Shown here piece by piece: positions 1 through 8,050 of a stretch of 16,039 nucleotides of DNA. This stretch comes from JAWLCQ01 sp041687095 (GTDB taxonomy: Bacteria; Planctomycetota; Phycisphaerae; SM23-33): NCBI GenBank assembly GCA_041687095.1, contig JAWLCQ010000109.1, positions 1 through 16,039 of the forward strand. Reading direction: 5' to 3'. Positions within the stretch are counted from its first letter, which is position 1, and each line of letters starts with the position of its first letter. The notes under the pieces were generated by a model. The model was given only the letters and a program-made list of their open reading frames with translations, was not told where the DNA came from and made no database searches. The position numbers and the translations under genes are program-made.

Positions 1-529
1 CGTTGAAGATGGCCTTGGGGGTGGGGGGGCAGAGCGTCCAGTCGATGTCGTCGGCCAGGGGGGAGATGCCCGCCTCGCACGCGGGGTTCCACTCGCCCGA
101 GCAGAAGTACTCGATGGTCGTCGCCTCCGTGAAGAAGTTGCCGTGCGCAAAGCCCGGGGGCACCCAGATCCACTCGCCCTGGCCCATGTCGGGGCGGGCG
201 GGCATGTCGTGGATGATCGCGACCCCGAACGTGGGCGAGCCCTTGCGGATGTCGAGGACGATGTCCAGCATCCGCCCGTGGACGGTGCGGACGAGCTTGC
301 CCATGCAGGGGTTCCACTGGAAGTGGAGCCCGCGGATGGTCCCCGGGCGCGAGAAGCTCTCGTTGCACTGGAGGAAGGGCACCCCGCGGAGGAACGCGGT
401 GTGCTCCGAGGTGTCCCAGTCGCTCCGCCGGGACGTCTCGGTGAAGTATCCCCGGTGGTCCGGGAAGCGGGCGTACCGGATGACCTTCACGTCGGGAATC
501 GCCAGCGAGGTTGAGCCCAGTATCTTCAT
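1..529 (-). CDS. rfbC: dTDP-4-dehydrorhamnose 3,5-epimerase, C-terminus off the left edge
   Basis: Reading the minus strand from the ATG at 529 gives 176 codons before the window edge. The protein begins MKILGSTSLAIPDVKVIRYA. The family hallmarks are in order: the N-terminal DHRGYF segment (residues 24-29), RGLHFQ with the catalytic base His69, GKLVR with Lys78, VPPGFAHG (123-130) and the active-site Tyr141. An acidic pair, Asp160/161, sits where the family has its conserved Asp. In this cupin family the enzyme epimerises C3 and C5 of dTDP-4-keto-6-deoxyglucose on the way to dTDP-L-rhamnose. Some relatives act on other NDP-4-keto sugars, so the exact substrate is inferred. Full-length proteins are about 180-190 residues, so only a short tail is missing. 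It is divergent from the glycan operon that starts at 1107, consistent with a shared polysaccharide locus. Confidence 0.93.
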   Translation of the reverse strand, partial: MKILGSTSLAIPDVKVIRYARFPDHRGYFTETSRRSDWDTSEHTAFLRGVPFLQCNESFSRPGTIRGLHFQWNPCMGKLVRTVHGRMLDIVLDIRKGSPTFGVAIIHDMPARPDMGQGEWIWVPPGFAHGNFFTEATTIEYFCSGEWNPACEAGISPLADDIDWTLCPPTPKAIFN

Positions 530-653
530 TGCATTTCACTCGGTTCTGCGGTTCAGATCCATCCCCAGCCCCCCGGGGCCGGCGAGGAGCGTGGGGGGAG
601 CGTACCGCGAGGCCCGCCCCGGGGCAAGCGCATTCCGGGGCCCTGGAGGAGAG

Positions 654-1011
654 GGGCGTGGCCGATTTTCGATGGGGCCCCGGCGAGTCCTCGCACCCGC
701 TGAATGCACCCAAATCCGAAACCCGAAATCCGAAACTCGAAACAAACCCGAAGCACGAAATCCGAAATCCCAAACGCCCCCCCGGTGCGCAGGGCTCCCC
801 GGTACTCCAAGGCACGCGCGGTGCGCAGCGTTCTGAGTTTCGCTCGCCGGTTCCCGGGGGCCGTCCCGTGGACGGTTTGGGATTTCGGATTTCCGGTTTT
901 GAATTTGTTTCGGATTTCGTGCTTCGGGTTTCGGATTTCCCGAGGCGGGGGCGCTGGGGCGGGCGGCCGATCCTGTCCTGCATCGGGTCCCGCCAGTTTT
1001 CGGCCACGCCC
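654..1011. mobile_element. MITE-like palindromic element, family 1, copy 1
   Basis: This is a non-coding palindrome of about 358 bp. Both ends read GGGCGTGGCCG inward; the left end starts at 654 and the right end at 1011 is its reverse complement, with similarity continuing to about 30 bp. Inside, 711-775 is built of iterated AAATCCGAAACCCGAAATCC-type words. It is the imperfect reverse complement of 875-940, so the whole element can fold into one long hairpin around a GC-rich centre. A second copy at 12271-12629 is about 95% identical by eye. No transposase is encoded, so it would be non-autonomous. GAGGAGAG occurs at 646-653, directly left of the element, and again at 1020-1027, eight bases beyond the right terminus; the exact right boundary is therefore uncertain. 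ORFs crossing the element are open only because of base composition. Confidence 0.8.
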
Positions 1012-1045
1012 AGAGTCGGGAGGAGAGGGGCCCCGGATGAAGGAG

Positions 1046-1074
1046 TTGACAGGCGAGCCCGGGGGGACGATACT
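1046..1074 (+). promoter_or_regulatory. Sigma70-type promoter of the glycan operon
   Basis: A perfect TTGACA at 1046-1051 is followed, after exactly 17 bp, by GATACT at 1069-1074, which matches TATAAT at four of six positions including A2 and T6. Transcription would start near 1081, giving a leader of about 26 nt before the ATG at 1107. The site lies just outside the right end of the MITE copy, so the element sits immediately upstream of the promoter without disrupting it. Confidence 0.6.
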
Positions 1075-1106
1075 CCGCCCTTCCCGCGGAGACCGCGGGG
1101 GTTACC

Positions 1107-4100
1107 ATGCAGGATACCGTCACAGCAAACGCGCACGGAACGCCGCAGCGCGACCCGGCGAGAGGGCCTTGCCCGCGCGCCGAGCGAAGCTGCATCCTCG
1201 TCGCCGGCATGCATCGCTCGGGGACGTCGGCCTTCACGCGCGTCATCAGCCTCCACGGGGCCTCCCTCCCCGATCGCCTCCAGCCCGGGGCGGCGAACGA
1301 CAACCCCAAGGGCTTCTGGGAGCCCCTGGAGGTCATGCAGCTCCACGAGGCCATGCTCGCCGCCACGCGGAGCAGTTGGGATGACCTGGCCTCCATCCCC
1401 CCCGCCTGGTTCGCCTCCGCTCCCGCCCTCCCCTTCCGCCAACAGGCCGAAGCGTTCCTCCAGCGGGAGCTGGCCGACTCCTCCCTCCTCGTCATCAAGG
1501 ACCCCCGCGTCTGCCGGTTCCTGCCCTTCTGGATCCCGATCCTCCAGGACCTCCGGGTGCAGCCGCGGATCGTGATCCCCGTTCGCAACCCGCTCGAGAT
1601 CGCCGCCTCCCTCCACCGCCGCGACGGGATCCCCCCCGTCCGCTCGCTGCTGGTGTGGCTGCGCTACGTCCTCGACGCCGAACGCGACTCCCGCCACACC
1701 CCCCGCGCCTTCGCCCACTACGAGGACCTGCTGCGGGACTGGCGGGGCGTGATGAGCGGGCTCGCCCGCGACTTGGGCCTCGCCTGGCCCACGGACTCCG
1801 ACGCCGTCGCCCCCCAGATCGGGGAGTACCTCTGCGACCTCGACCGCCACAACCGCGCCACCGCCGAGGACCTCCGAGGCCGGGACGACGTCCCCCACGT
1901 GGTCAAGACCGCCTACGACGCCCTCCTCGCCGCCACCGCCGGACGCCCCGAGGGACTCTCCGACCTCCTCGACGCCGCCCGCACCCACGTCGACGCCTTC
2001 GACGCCGCCTACCGCTCCCTCGTGGAGGGCCTCCAGGTGCGGGCGCGGGAGCACCAGCAGAAGTCCGACGCCCTCGCCGCCGACCTGGGCAAAGCCGTCG
2101 CCTACGTCGAAACCCTCCACCAGGCCATCACCGACCGCGATACCCGCACCACCGAACTCGACGCCCAAGTCGCCCACCAGAACGCCGAGATCGCTCACCA
2201 GCAGGCCGAGACCGCCCGCCTGACCGCCCAGGCGACCGAGGCCGCCGAACGCCTCGCCGCAACCGAGCAGGTCCTGCAGCGCGAGTACCGCCAGCACGAG
2301 CGCCTCGCGGGGCAGGTGACGGCCGCCCGGCAGCGGGCGGAGGCGCTGGCCCGCGAACTCCTCCGCCGCGACGAGCGGATCGACGTGCTGGAGGACGCCC
2401 TGGCCCGTGCGCAGCGGGAGGGGGTGGACCGGCAGCGCGCGTACGACGACCTCGTGCAGCACGTGACGAGCGTTCAGCAGTCGCTGGACCAGCGGTCGCG
2501 GCAGTTGGCGACGGCGTCGGGGTTCCTCGCCCGCGAACTCGCCCGGGCCCACCTCGCCGCGTCCTGCCCCTGGACGGGCGTGAAGCTCGCCCTCCGCTCC
2601 CTGGTCCGCTGGGGCTCGTGGGTCGTCCGCGGGCGGATGATGCAGCGGTTGCGCCACCTGCGGAGGCGGGGAGCCATCGACCGCTCCGGGTACTTCGACC
2701 CGGCGTACTACCTGCTGGCGAACCCGGAGGTCGCCGCCGCCGGGACGGACCCGCTGTGGCACTACCTCCTGTATGGGGCGGCGGAGAACCGCAGGCCCAA
2801 CGCCTTCTTCGACCCCGAGTACTACCGCAGCCGCTACCCCGACGTCGCGTCCTGCGGCGCCGAACCGCTGTGGCACTACATCCACCACGGATCCGCCGAG
2901 CGCCGCCGCCCGTGCGCGGACTTCGATCCCGCGTACTACCTGCAGCACAACCCCGACGTCGCCGCCACGGGCGTCGAACCGCTGTGGCACTACGTCTGGC
3001 ACGGGCGGTTCGAGCACCGCCCCGCCCGCCGACCGGACCTGCTGGACGAACTGCCCCACCTGGCGGACGCGGCGCACCCCTACGAGCGCTTCCTGCAGGC
3101 CGAAGCCGAACTCCTCGCCGCCAATCGCGACCTCCACCGCGCCGAACTCGCCGCCTTCCCCCACCGCCCGCGGTTCTCCATCGTCGTCCCCGTCTACAAC
3201 CCGCCCCTGGAGGTCCTCGAACGGGCCATCGCCAGCGTCGAGGCCCAGCTCTACGACCGCTGGGAACTGGTGCTCGTGGACGACGCGTCCCCCGAGCCCC
3301 ACGTCGCCCGCGCCCTGCAGCGGGCGTCCGATCGCGACTCCCGCATCCGCGTCCACCACCGCCCGGCCAACGGGAACATCAGCGCCGCCACCAACGACGG
3401 GATCGCCATGGCGACGGGCGACTTCGTGGTCTTCATGGACCACGACGACGAACTCCGCGAGGACTGCCTGTTCCACCTCGCCCGCAGACTCAACGACGCC
3501 CCCGATGCGGACCTCCTCTACAGCGACCAGGACAAGATCTCCCCCGACCACGTCCGCTACGAGCCCCAGTTCAAGCCCGACTGGTCCCCTGAGTACCTCC
3601 GCGGGGTCATGTACCTCGGGCACGTCCTCGCCGTCCGCCGCACGCTCCTCGACGAGGTCGGCGGGTGCGACGGGCGCTTCGACGGCGTGCAGGACTTTGA
3701 ACTCGCCCTGCGGCTGACGGAGCGCACCGACCGCATCGAGCACGTCCCGCACGTGCTGTACCACTGGCGGTCGCTGCCCCACAGCACCGCCGCCCAAAGC
3801 CACTCCCGCCAGGACGAACTCCAGGAACTCGCCGTCCAGGAACACCTCGACCGCCTGGGCATCCGCGGGATCGCCAAGGGCCTGGGGGGCCACCGTGTGC
3901 ACGTGGTCCCCACCGACCGCACGGACTGGCCGAAGGTGTCGATCCTCATCCTCACCCGCGGGCGGATGGCCGTCTTCGGGCGGTGCATCGAGACCTTCTT
4001 CGAGAAGACCACCTACCCGAATTTCGAGATCCTCGTCGGGGACCACCAGATCGAGGAACCTGCCTGCCGCGACCTCATCGCCGCCCACGGGATCCGCACC

Positions 4101-4736
4101 GTTCCGCTGGAGGGCGAGTTCCACTTCTCGGCGTTCTGCAACACGCTGGCGAGGGAGGCGACGGGCGAGTACCTCCTGATGCTCAACGACGACACCGAGA
4201 TCATCGAGAGCGACTGGCTGCAGCACCTGGTCCTCCACGCCGAGGCGCCCGGGGTGGGGGCGGTGGGCCCGCTGCTGCTGTTCGGCGACGGGACGGTCCA
4301 GCACGCCGGGATCATCCTGGGCCCGCGCGGGACGGGCGACCACGTCATGCGGGGCTTCCCCGCGGACAGCGACGGGTACTTCGGATCGCTGCGATGCACG
4401 CGGGAGGTGTCGGCCGTCACGGGGGGCTGCCTCCTCATCGCCCGCAAGCGGTACGAGGAGTTGGGCGGGTTCCGCGAGGTGTTCCAGCGGCACTACGAAG
4501 ACGTGGACCTGTGCCTCCGCCTGCGGGCGATGGGGCTGCGGAACGTCTACGTGGGCTCCACCCGCCTCATCCACCACGAGGCCAAGACCCGAGGCCCGCA
4601 GTACAACTACACCGACCGTATCCTCCTGCTGGACTTCTGGGAGGAGATGATCGAGCGCCGCGACCCCTACTACGGGCCCCACTTCGATCCCGAACGCTGC
4701 GACTACACGCTGGGGCTGGGGGGGCTGAGGGCATGA
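1107..4736 (+). CDS. Sulfotransferase / coiled coil / NPDVA repeats / two GT2 glycosyltransferase domains
   Basis: A 1209-residue multidomain protein. Residues about 28-300 are a PAPS-dependent sulfotransferase: the P-loop GMHRSGTS (34-41), then IKDPRVCRF and the VRNPLEIAASL segment expected at the 3'-phosphate site. Residues about 304-470 are a Gln/Glu/Arg-rich coiled coil. Residues 530 to about 640 hold three 38-residue repeats (FDPAYYL..NPDVA...PLWHY...G..E.R). The first GT2 domain starts near 689 (FSIVVPVYNPP), with VDDAS near 720 and the DHDD metal motif near 778. The second starts near 943 (KVSILILTRGR), with LNDDTE near 1026 and HYEDVDLC near 1128. It probably extends and sulfates a surface polysaccharide from the cytoplasmic side; the sugars are unknown. 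It has a good promoter at 1046-1074. Its stop overlaps the next start (ATGA), indicating translational coupling. Domain calls are firm; the pathway product is inferred. Confidence 0.92.
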   Translation: MQDTVTANAHGTPQRDPARGPCPRAERSCILVAGMHRSGTSAFTRVISLHGASLPDRLQPGAANDNPKGFWEPLEVMQLHEAMLAATRSSWDDLASIPPAWFASAPALPFRQQAEAFLQRELADSSLLVIKDPRVCRFLPFWIPILQDLRVQPRIVIPVRNPLEIAASLHRRDGIPPVRSLLVWLRYVLDAERDSRHTPRAFAHYEDLLRDWRGVMSGLARDLGLAWPTDSDAVAPQIGEYLCDLDRHNRATAEDLRGRDDVPHVVKTAYDALLAATAGRPEGLSDLLDAARTHVDAFDAAYRSLVEGLQVRAREHQQKSDALAADLGKAVAYVETLHQAITDRDTRTTELDAQVAHQNAEIAHQQAETARLTAQATEAAERLAATEQVLQREYRQHERLAGQVTAARQRAEALARELLRRDERIDVLEDALARAQREGVDRQRAYDDLVQHVTSVQQSLDQRSRQLATASGFLARELARAHLAASCPWTGVKLALRSLVRWGSWVVRGRMMQRLRHLRRRGAIDRSGYFDPAYYLLANPEVAAAGTDPLWHYLLYGAAENRRPNAFFDPEYYRSRYPDVASCGAEPLWHYIHHGSAERRRPCADFDPAYYLQHNPDVAATGVEPLWHYVWHGRFEHRPARRPDLLDELPHLADAAHPYERFLQAEAELLAANRDLHRAELAAFPHRPRFSIVVPVYNPPLEVLERAIASVEAQLYDRWELVLVDDASPEPHVARALQRASDRDSRIRVHHRPANGNISAATNDGIAMATGDFVVFMDHDDELREDCLFHLARRLNDAPDADLLYSDQDKISPDHVRYEPQFKPDWSPEYLRGVMYLGHVLAVRRTLLDEVGGCDGRFDGVQDFELALRLTERTDRIEHVPHVLYHWRSLPHSTAAQSHSRQDELQELAVQEHLDRLGIRGIAKGLGGHRVHVVPTDRTDWPKVSILILTRGRMAVFGRCIETFFEKTTYPNFEILVGDHQIEEPACRDLIAAHGIRTVPLEGEFHFSAFCNTLAREATGEYLLMLNDDTEIIESDWLQHLVLHAEAPGVGAVGPLLLFGDGTVQHAGIILGPRGTGDHVMRGFPADSDGYFGSLRCTREVSAVTGGCLLIARKRYEELGGFREVFQRHYEDVDLCLRLRAMGLRNVYVGSTRLIHHEAKTRGPQYNYTDRILLLDFWEEMIERRDPYYGPHFDPERCDYTLGLGGLRA
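2694..3026 (+). repeat. Three in-frame 38-residue NPDVA repeats in the glycosyltransferase
   Basis: Repeats begin at Phe530, Phe568 and Phe606, spaced exactly 38 residues. Each reads roughly FD-x-x-YY, then NPDVA or YPDVA, then a Gly or Cys-Gly turn, PLWHY, and G-x-x-E-x-R. They lie between the coiled coil and the first GT2 domain. A 43-residue version of the same unit occurs seven times in the exported protein at 9473-12196. Confidence 0.88.
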
Positions 4737-5902
4737 ACATCCTGTTCCTGCTCCACGGCAACCTGGCCTGCAACAGCGCGTCGCACGTCGACGGGATCGC
4801 CCGCGAACTGCACGAGTTGGGCCTTCGCACCGTCGTCGCCGTCCCCGACCCCGCGGACGGCCGTGAGCGGTTCGGGGCGATGCCCTACCGCGTCGTCAGT
4901 CATGAGGACCTGCTCCATCCCGACGTGCAGGGGAGCCTCTTCCCCGACGGCGCCGCCCCGCACATCCTGCACCTCTGGACCCCGCGCGAGCGGCTGCGGC
5001 GGCTGCGCGAGAGGCTCGTGCGGGTCTGGCCGCAGGCGAAGACGGTCCTGCACCTGGAGGACAACGAGGAACTCATCGCGCGGCAGAACCTCGATGCGCG
5101 GGGGTACCGGCTGGCGGAGTGCGACCTGTTCCCCATGGAGCACTACCCCGAGTCCCTGACGCACCCGGTCCGCTACCGCGAGTTCGCTTCCCACCTGCAC
5201 GGGGCGACGGTCCTCATCGACCGCCTCGCGGAGCACGTCCCCCCCGGGCTGCCCACGGTGACGTTCTGGCCGGCGGTGGACCAGTCCATCTACCACCCCC
5301 GCCCGCGCCACGACGCGCTGCGGAGGGAGCTGGGGATCGCGGACCACGAGGTGGTCCTGTCGTACCACGGCAACACGCACGCGTCGAACTTCAAGGAGGT
5401 CCGCAGCGTGTACCTGGCGGTGTCGCTGCTGAACCGCCAGGGGGTCCCGGCGAGGCTGGTGCGGCTGGGGACGACGTGCGTGCCCACCACCAGCCACTAC
5501 GAGCAGTGGGCGGGGCAGTACGCGATCGAGATGGGCTACGTCGTCGATCGCGGGCGGTTGGCGGAGTTGGTCTCGCTCGCCGACATCTTCGTCCAGCCCG
5601 GCCGAGCCGGAGCCTTCAACGACTACCGCTTCCCCAGCAAGCTGCCCGAGTTCTTCGCCATGGGCCGCCCCGTCGTGCTCCCGCGGACGAACATCGGGCT
5701 CGTCGCGGAGCACGGGGTGGACGCCTGGGTACTCGACGACGCCAACGGCGCGGCCCTGTGTTCCGCCGTCCGCGAGATCATGGGCGACCGCGAGTTGTAC
5801 CAGCGCCTCGAACGAGGGGCCCTGGCGTTCTACGAGAAACACTTCTCCTGGCGGAAGTCCGCCCAGACGGTCCTGGACCTGTACCGGACCGTGACGGGCT
5901 GA
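4733..5902 (+). CDS. GT-B fold glycosyltransferase (GT4/group 1 type)
   Basis: The ATG at 4733 overlaps the upstream stop by ATGA, which fixes this start and gives 389 residues. The N-terminus MNILFLLHGNLACNSASHVD is a typical GT-B Rossmann strand followed by a substrate-binding loop, and the amphipathic helix DGIARELHELGL follows. The C-terminal half has the donor-binding Rossmann domain: VVLSYHGNTHASNF near 212-222, then LADIFVQPG near 283, and the signature FPSKLPEFFAMGRPVV (from Phe300, with Lys303 and Glu306), which is the usual nucleotide-sugar site of GT4 enzymes. It should transfer a sugar from a nucleotide donor to the growing glycan on the cytoplasmic side. Donor and acceptor cannot be read from the sequence. 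Co-transcribed with the sulfotransferase/GT2 gene. Confidence 0.87.
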   Translation: MNILFLLHGNLACNSASHVDGIARELHELGLRTVVAVPDPADGRERFGAMPYRVVSHEDLLHPDVQGSLFPDGAAPHILHLWTPRERLRRLRERLVRVWPQAKTVLHLEDNEELIARQNLDARGYRLAECDLFPMEHYPESLTHPVRYREFASHLHGATVLIDRLAEHVPPGLPTVTFWPAVDQSIYHPRPRHDALRRELGIADHEVVLSYHGNTHASNFKEVRSVYLAVSLLNRQGVPARLVRLGTTCVPTTSHYEQWAGQYAIEMGYVVDRGRLAELVSLADIFVQPGRAGAFNDYRFPSKLPEFFAMGRPVVLPRTNIGLVAEHGVDAWVLDDANGAALCSAVREIMGDRELYQRLERGALAFYEKHFSWRKSAQTVLDLYRTVTG

Positions 5903-5950
5903 GACCCCCGGGCGCATCACGCACGATCGCAGCGAGGAAAGGACGCACGA

Positions 5951-6997
5951 ATGAACATCCTGGTCACCGGATCGAGCGGGCTCATCGGCAGCGAGGCCGT
6001 CATGCACTACGACGCCCTCGGCCACAACGTGGTCGGGCTCGACAACAACATGCGGAAGGTCTTCTTCGGGGACAAGGGCGACACGTCCTGGAACCTGCAG
6101 CGCCTCAAGGACCACACGAAGCACTTCACGCACTACGACGCGGACATCCGCGACCGCGCGGGGCTCGACCGGATCTTCTCCGAGCACCGCTTCGACCAGA
6201 TCATCCACTGCGCGGCCCAGCCCTCGCACGACAAGGCCAAGGACATCCCCATCCTCGACTTCGAGGTCAACGCCCTGGGGACGGTGAACCTGCTGGAGGC
6301 GACGCGGACGCACTGCCCCGAGGCGGCGTTTCTGTTCATGAGCACCAACAAGGTCTACGGGGACGTGCCCAACGAGCTGCCCCTCGTCGAAACCCCCACC
6401 CGCTGGGAGTACGCCCGCGAGGAAGACTTCCACGGGGTCGACGAGACCTGCCGCATCGACCGCTGCACGCACTCGCTCTTCGGGGCCTCCAAGGTCGCCG
6501 CCGACGTCGCCGCCCAGGAGTACGGGCGGTACTTCGGGATGAACGTGGGGGTCTTCCGCGGGGGGTGCCTCACGGGCCCGCAGCACTCGGGCGTGGAACT
6601 CCACGGGTTCCTGAGCTACCTCGTGAAGGTGGCGGTCCAGGGCGGGACGTACACCGTCTTCGGGTATAAGGGCAAGCAGGTCCGCGACCAGATCCACTCC
6701 GCCGACGTCATCGCCGCCTTCGAGGCCTTCGCCGCCCACCCCCGCCCCGGGGAGGTCTACAACCTCGGGGGCGGGCGCGGGAACAGCGTGTCCATCCTCG
6801 AAACCTTCGCCAGGCTCCAGGACCTCCTGGGGCGCGAGGTGAAGTGGACCTACAGCGAGGCCAACCGCATCGGGGACCACATCTGCTACATCTCGGACCT
6901 GCGGAAGCTGCGCTCGCACTTCCCGGGCTGGGACATCACCCACTCGCTGGACGACATCCTCGAGGAGATGGTCCGCGTCGAGACCGACCGCCGCTGA
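5951..6997 (+). CDS. CDP-paratose (tyvelose) 2-epimerase-like NAD-dependent SDR
   Basis: A 348-residue extended SDR. The N-terminal MNILVTGSSGLIGS carries the NAD-binding GxxGxxG (7-13). AAQPSHD, STNKVYGD (Thr132), SLFGASK (175-181), FRGGCLTGP, HGFLSYL and GYKGKQVRDQIHS match the CDP-paratose/tyvelose 2-epimerase branch rather than UDP-glucose 4-epimerases. That branch inverts C2 of a CDP-dideoxyhexose through a 2-keto intermediate with bound NAD. The usual Tyr of the YxxxK pair is Phe177 here (F177xxxK181), so the catalytic acid may differ. This matches the LFGxSK subgroup known to me, whose substrate is less certain. It sits 48 bp after the glycosyltransferase, within the operon, and presumably makes a nucleotide sugar for it. 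Confidence 0.88.
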   Translation: MNILVTGSSGLIGSEAVMHYDALGHNVVGLDNNMRKVFFGDKGDTSWNLQRLKDHTKHFTHYDADIRDRAGLDRIFSEHRFDQIIHCAAQPSHDKAKDIPILDFEVNALGTVNLLEATRTHCPEAAFLFMSTNKVYGDVPNELPLVETPTRWEYAREEDFHGVDETCRIDRCTHSLFGASKVAADVAAQEYGRYFGMNVGVFRGGCLTGPQHSGVELHGFLSYLVKVAVQGGTYTVFGYKGKQVRDQIHSADVIAAFEAFAAHPRPGEVYNLGGGRGNSVSILETFARLQDLLGREVKWTYSEANRIGDHICYISDLRKLRSHFPGWDITHSLDDILEEMVRVETDRR

Positions 6998-7041
6998 CCC
7001 CCGCATCGACCGACCGGAGACTCCCGCAGACAGGACGCCCC

Positions 7042-8013
7042 ATGAAGCAACAGGCCCCCGACCAGCGCCCCGACAGCAACCCGTGGAACCGCGACGTTCC
7101 CATGTCGTACTCGTCCATGTGGATCGGCTCCCAGGAGTGCCTCCGCGCCATCCAGACCAAGACCTCCGACGAGGAGAACACCCACTGGCTGGAGTACTCG
7201 ATCCGCAAGTTCTTCGGTCCCGCCCTGGCGGGCCAGCCCGAGGGCCCCAAGCCCAAGGAGGCCTACCGCTGCCTGATCCTGGGCGCCAACGAGGGCTGGA
7301 TGGAGCGCCGCCTCTGCGAGGTGGGGTTCGTGGGCGAGATCGTCGCCTCCGACATCGCCGACAAGGCCCTCGCCCGCGCCCGCGAGAGGTCCCAGGCCCT
7401 GGGCTGCGCCAACATCACCTACCGCGTCGCCGACCTCAACCGCGACACCTTCGAAGGGCGCTTCGACTTCATCATCGCCGAGGGCGTCCTGCACCACATC
7501 GAGCGGGTCGATGACTGCCTCCGCCGCCTCAGCGCCCTGCTCACCGACGACGGGCGCGTCTTCGCCTGCGAGTTCCAGGGGCCCGTGCGCTTCCAGCTCC
7601 CGGAGCTGCAGGTGCGGTGGATCAACACCGCCCTGTCCCTGCTCCCCCGCGCCCTGCGCCCCCTCCCGCGCGACGACCGCGGGCAGTTCCCCGCCTCCCC
7701 CACCGAGAACGCCCAGATGCCCTTCGCCCCCCCCAGCGAGAAGTCGATGATCGACTTCGACCCCTCCGAGGCGATCTGCGGCCCCGAGCTGCGGGAGCGG
7801 ATCCCCCACCACTTCGAGGTCCTGGAGTACCGCCCCTTCGGGGGAACGCTGCTGTCGTACCTGGGCGGGCACTTCGACTTCGCCCGCGCCAACACCGACG
7901 ACTTCGCCCGCCGCTGGCTGCGCGTGCTCATCGACCTCGAGGACACCCTCCTCCAGACGGGCATGCTGGACTCCGACTTCGCCTTCTACGTGCTGGGCAA
8001 GCCCAAGCGCTGA
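7042..8013 (+). CDS. SAM-dependent methyltransferase (class I)
   Basis: A 323-residue protein with the start taken at the ATG at 7042, 44 bp after the preceding gene. The class I fold is visible: motif I as LILGANEGWMERRL (about 78-92, a relaxed GxGxxG), the acidic residue ending strand 2 in IVASDIADKAL, and DFIIAEGVLHHIE near 143-155, where the LHH is typical of the methyltransferase 11/12 family. The C-terminal 130 residues (proline-rich 'PSEKSMIDFDPSEA', then HFEVLEYRPFGGTLL) are an extra lid-like region that I do not recognise. Its operon position suggests O- or C-methylation of a sugar or nucleotide sugar, but a different small-molecule substrate cannot be excluded. Confidence 0.83.
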   Translation: MKQQAPDQRPDSNPWNRDVPMSYSSMWIGSQECLRAIQTKTSDEENTHWLEYSIRKFFGPALAGQPEGPKPKEAYRCLILGANEGWMERRLCEVGFVGEIVASDIADKALARARERSQALGCANITYRVADLNRDTFEGRFDFIIAEGVLHHIERVDDCLRRLSALLTDDGRVFACEFQGPVRFQLPELQVRWINTALSLLPRALRPLPRDDRGQFPASPTENAQMPFAPPSEKSMIDFDPSEAICGPELRERIPHHFEVLEYRPFGGTLLSYLGGHFDFARANTDDFARRWLRVLIDLEDTLLQTGMLDSDFAFYVLGKPKR

Positions 8014-8050
8014 ACTCCGCCCGACCGGTTAACCGAGAGGAATCTGCACC

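Noticed and set aside
654..1011. Structured ncRNA or riboswitch upstream of the operon
   Set aside because: The long fold is explained by the transposon-like inverted arms; the same sequence occurs upstream of an unrelated gene, and the promoter at 1046 starts transcription downstream of it.
511..1588. Overlapping ORFs on both strands across the 530-1106 intergenic region
   Set aside because: They are open because of the palindromic MITE and GC content; they change character inside the element, and parallel ORFs appear at the second copy.
4703..7006. Minus-strand ORF of 767 codons opposite the GT-B and epimerase genes
   Set aside because: Shadow of two well-supported plus-strand genes; composition is biased Val/Glu/Asp/His and no family is recognisable.
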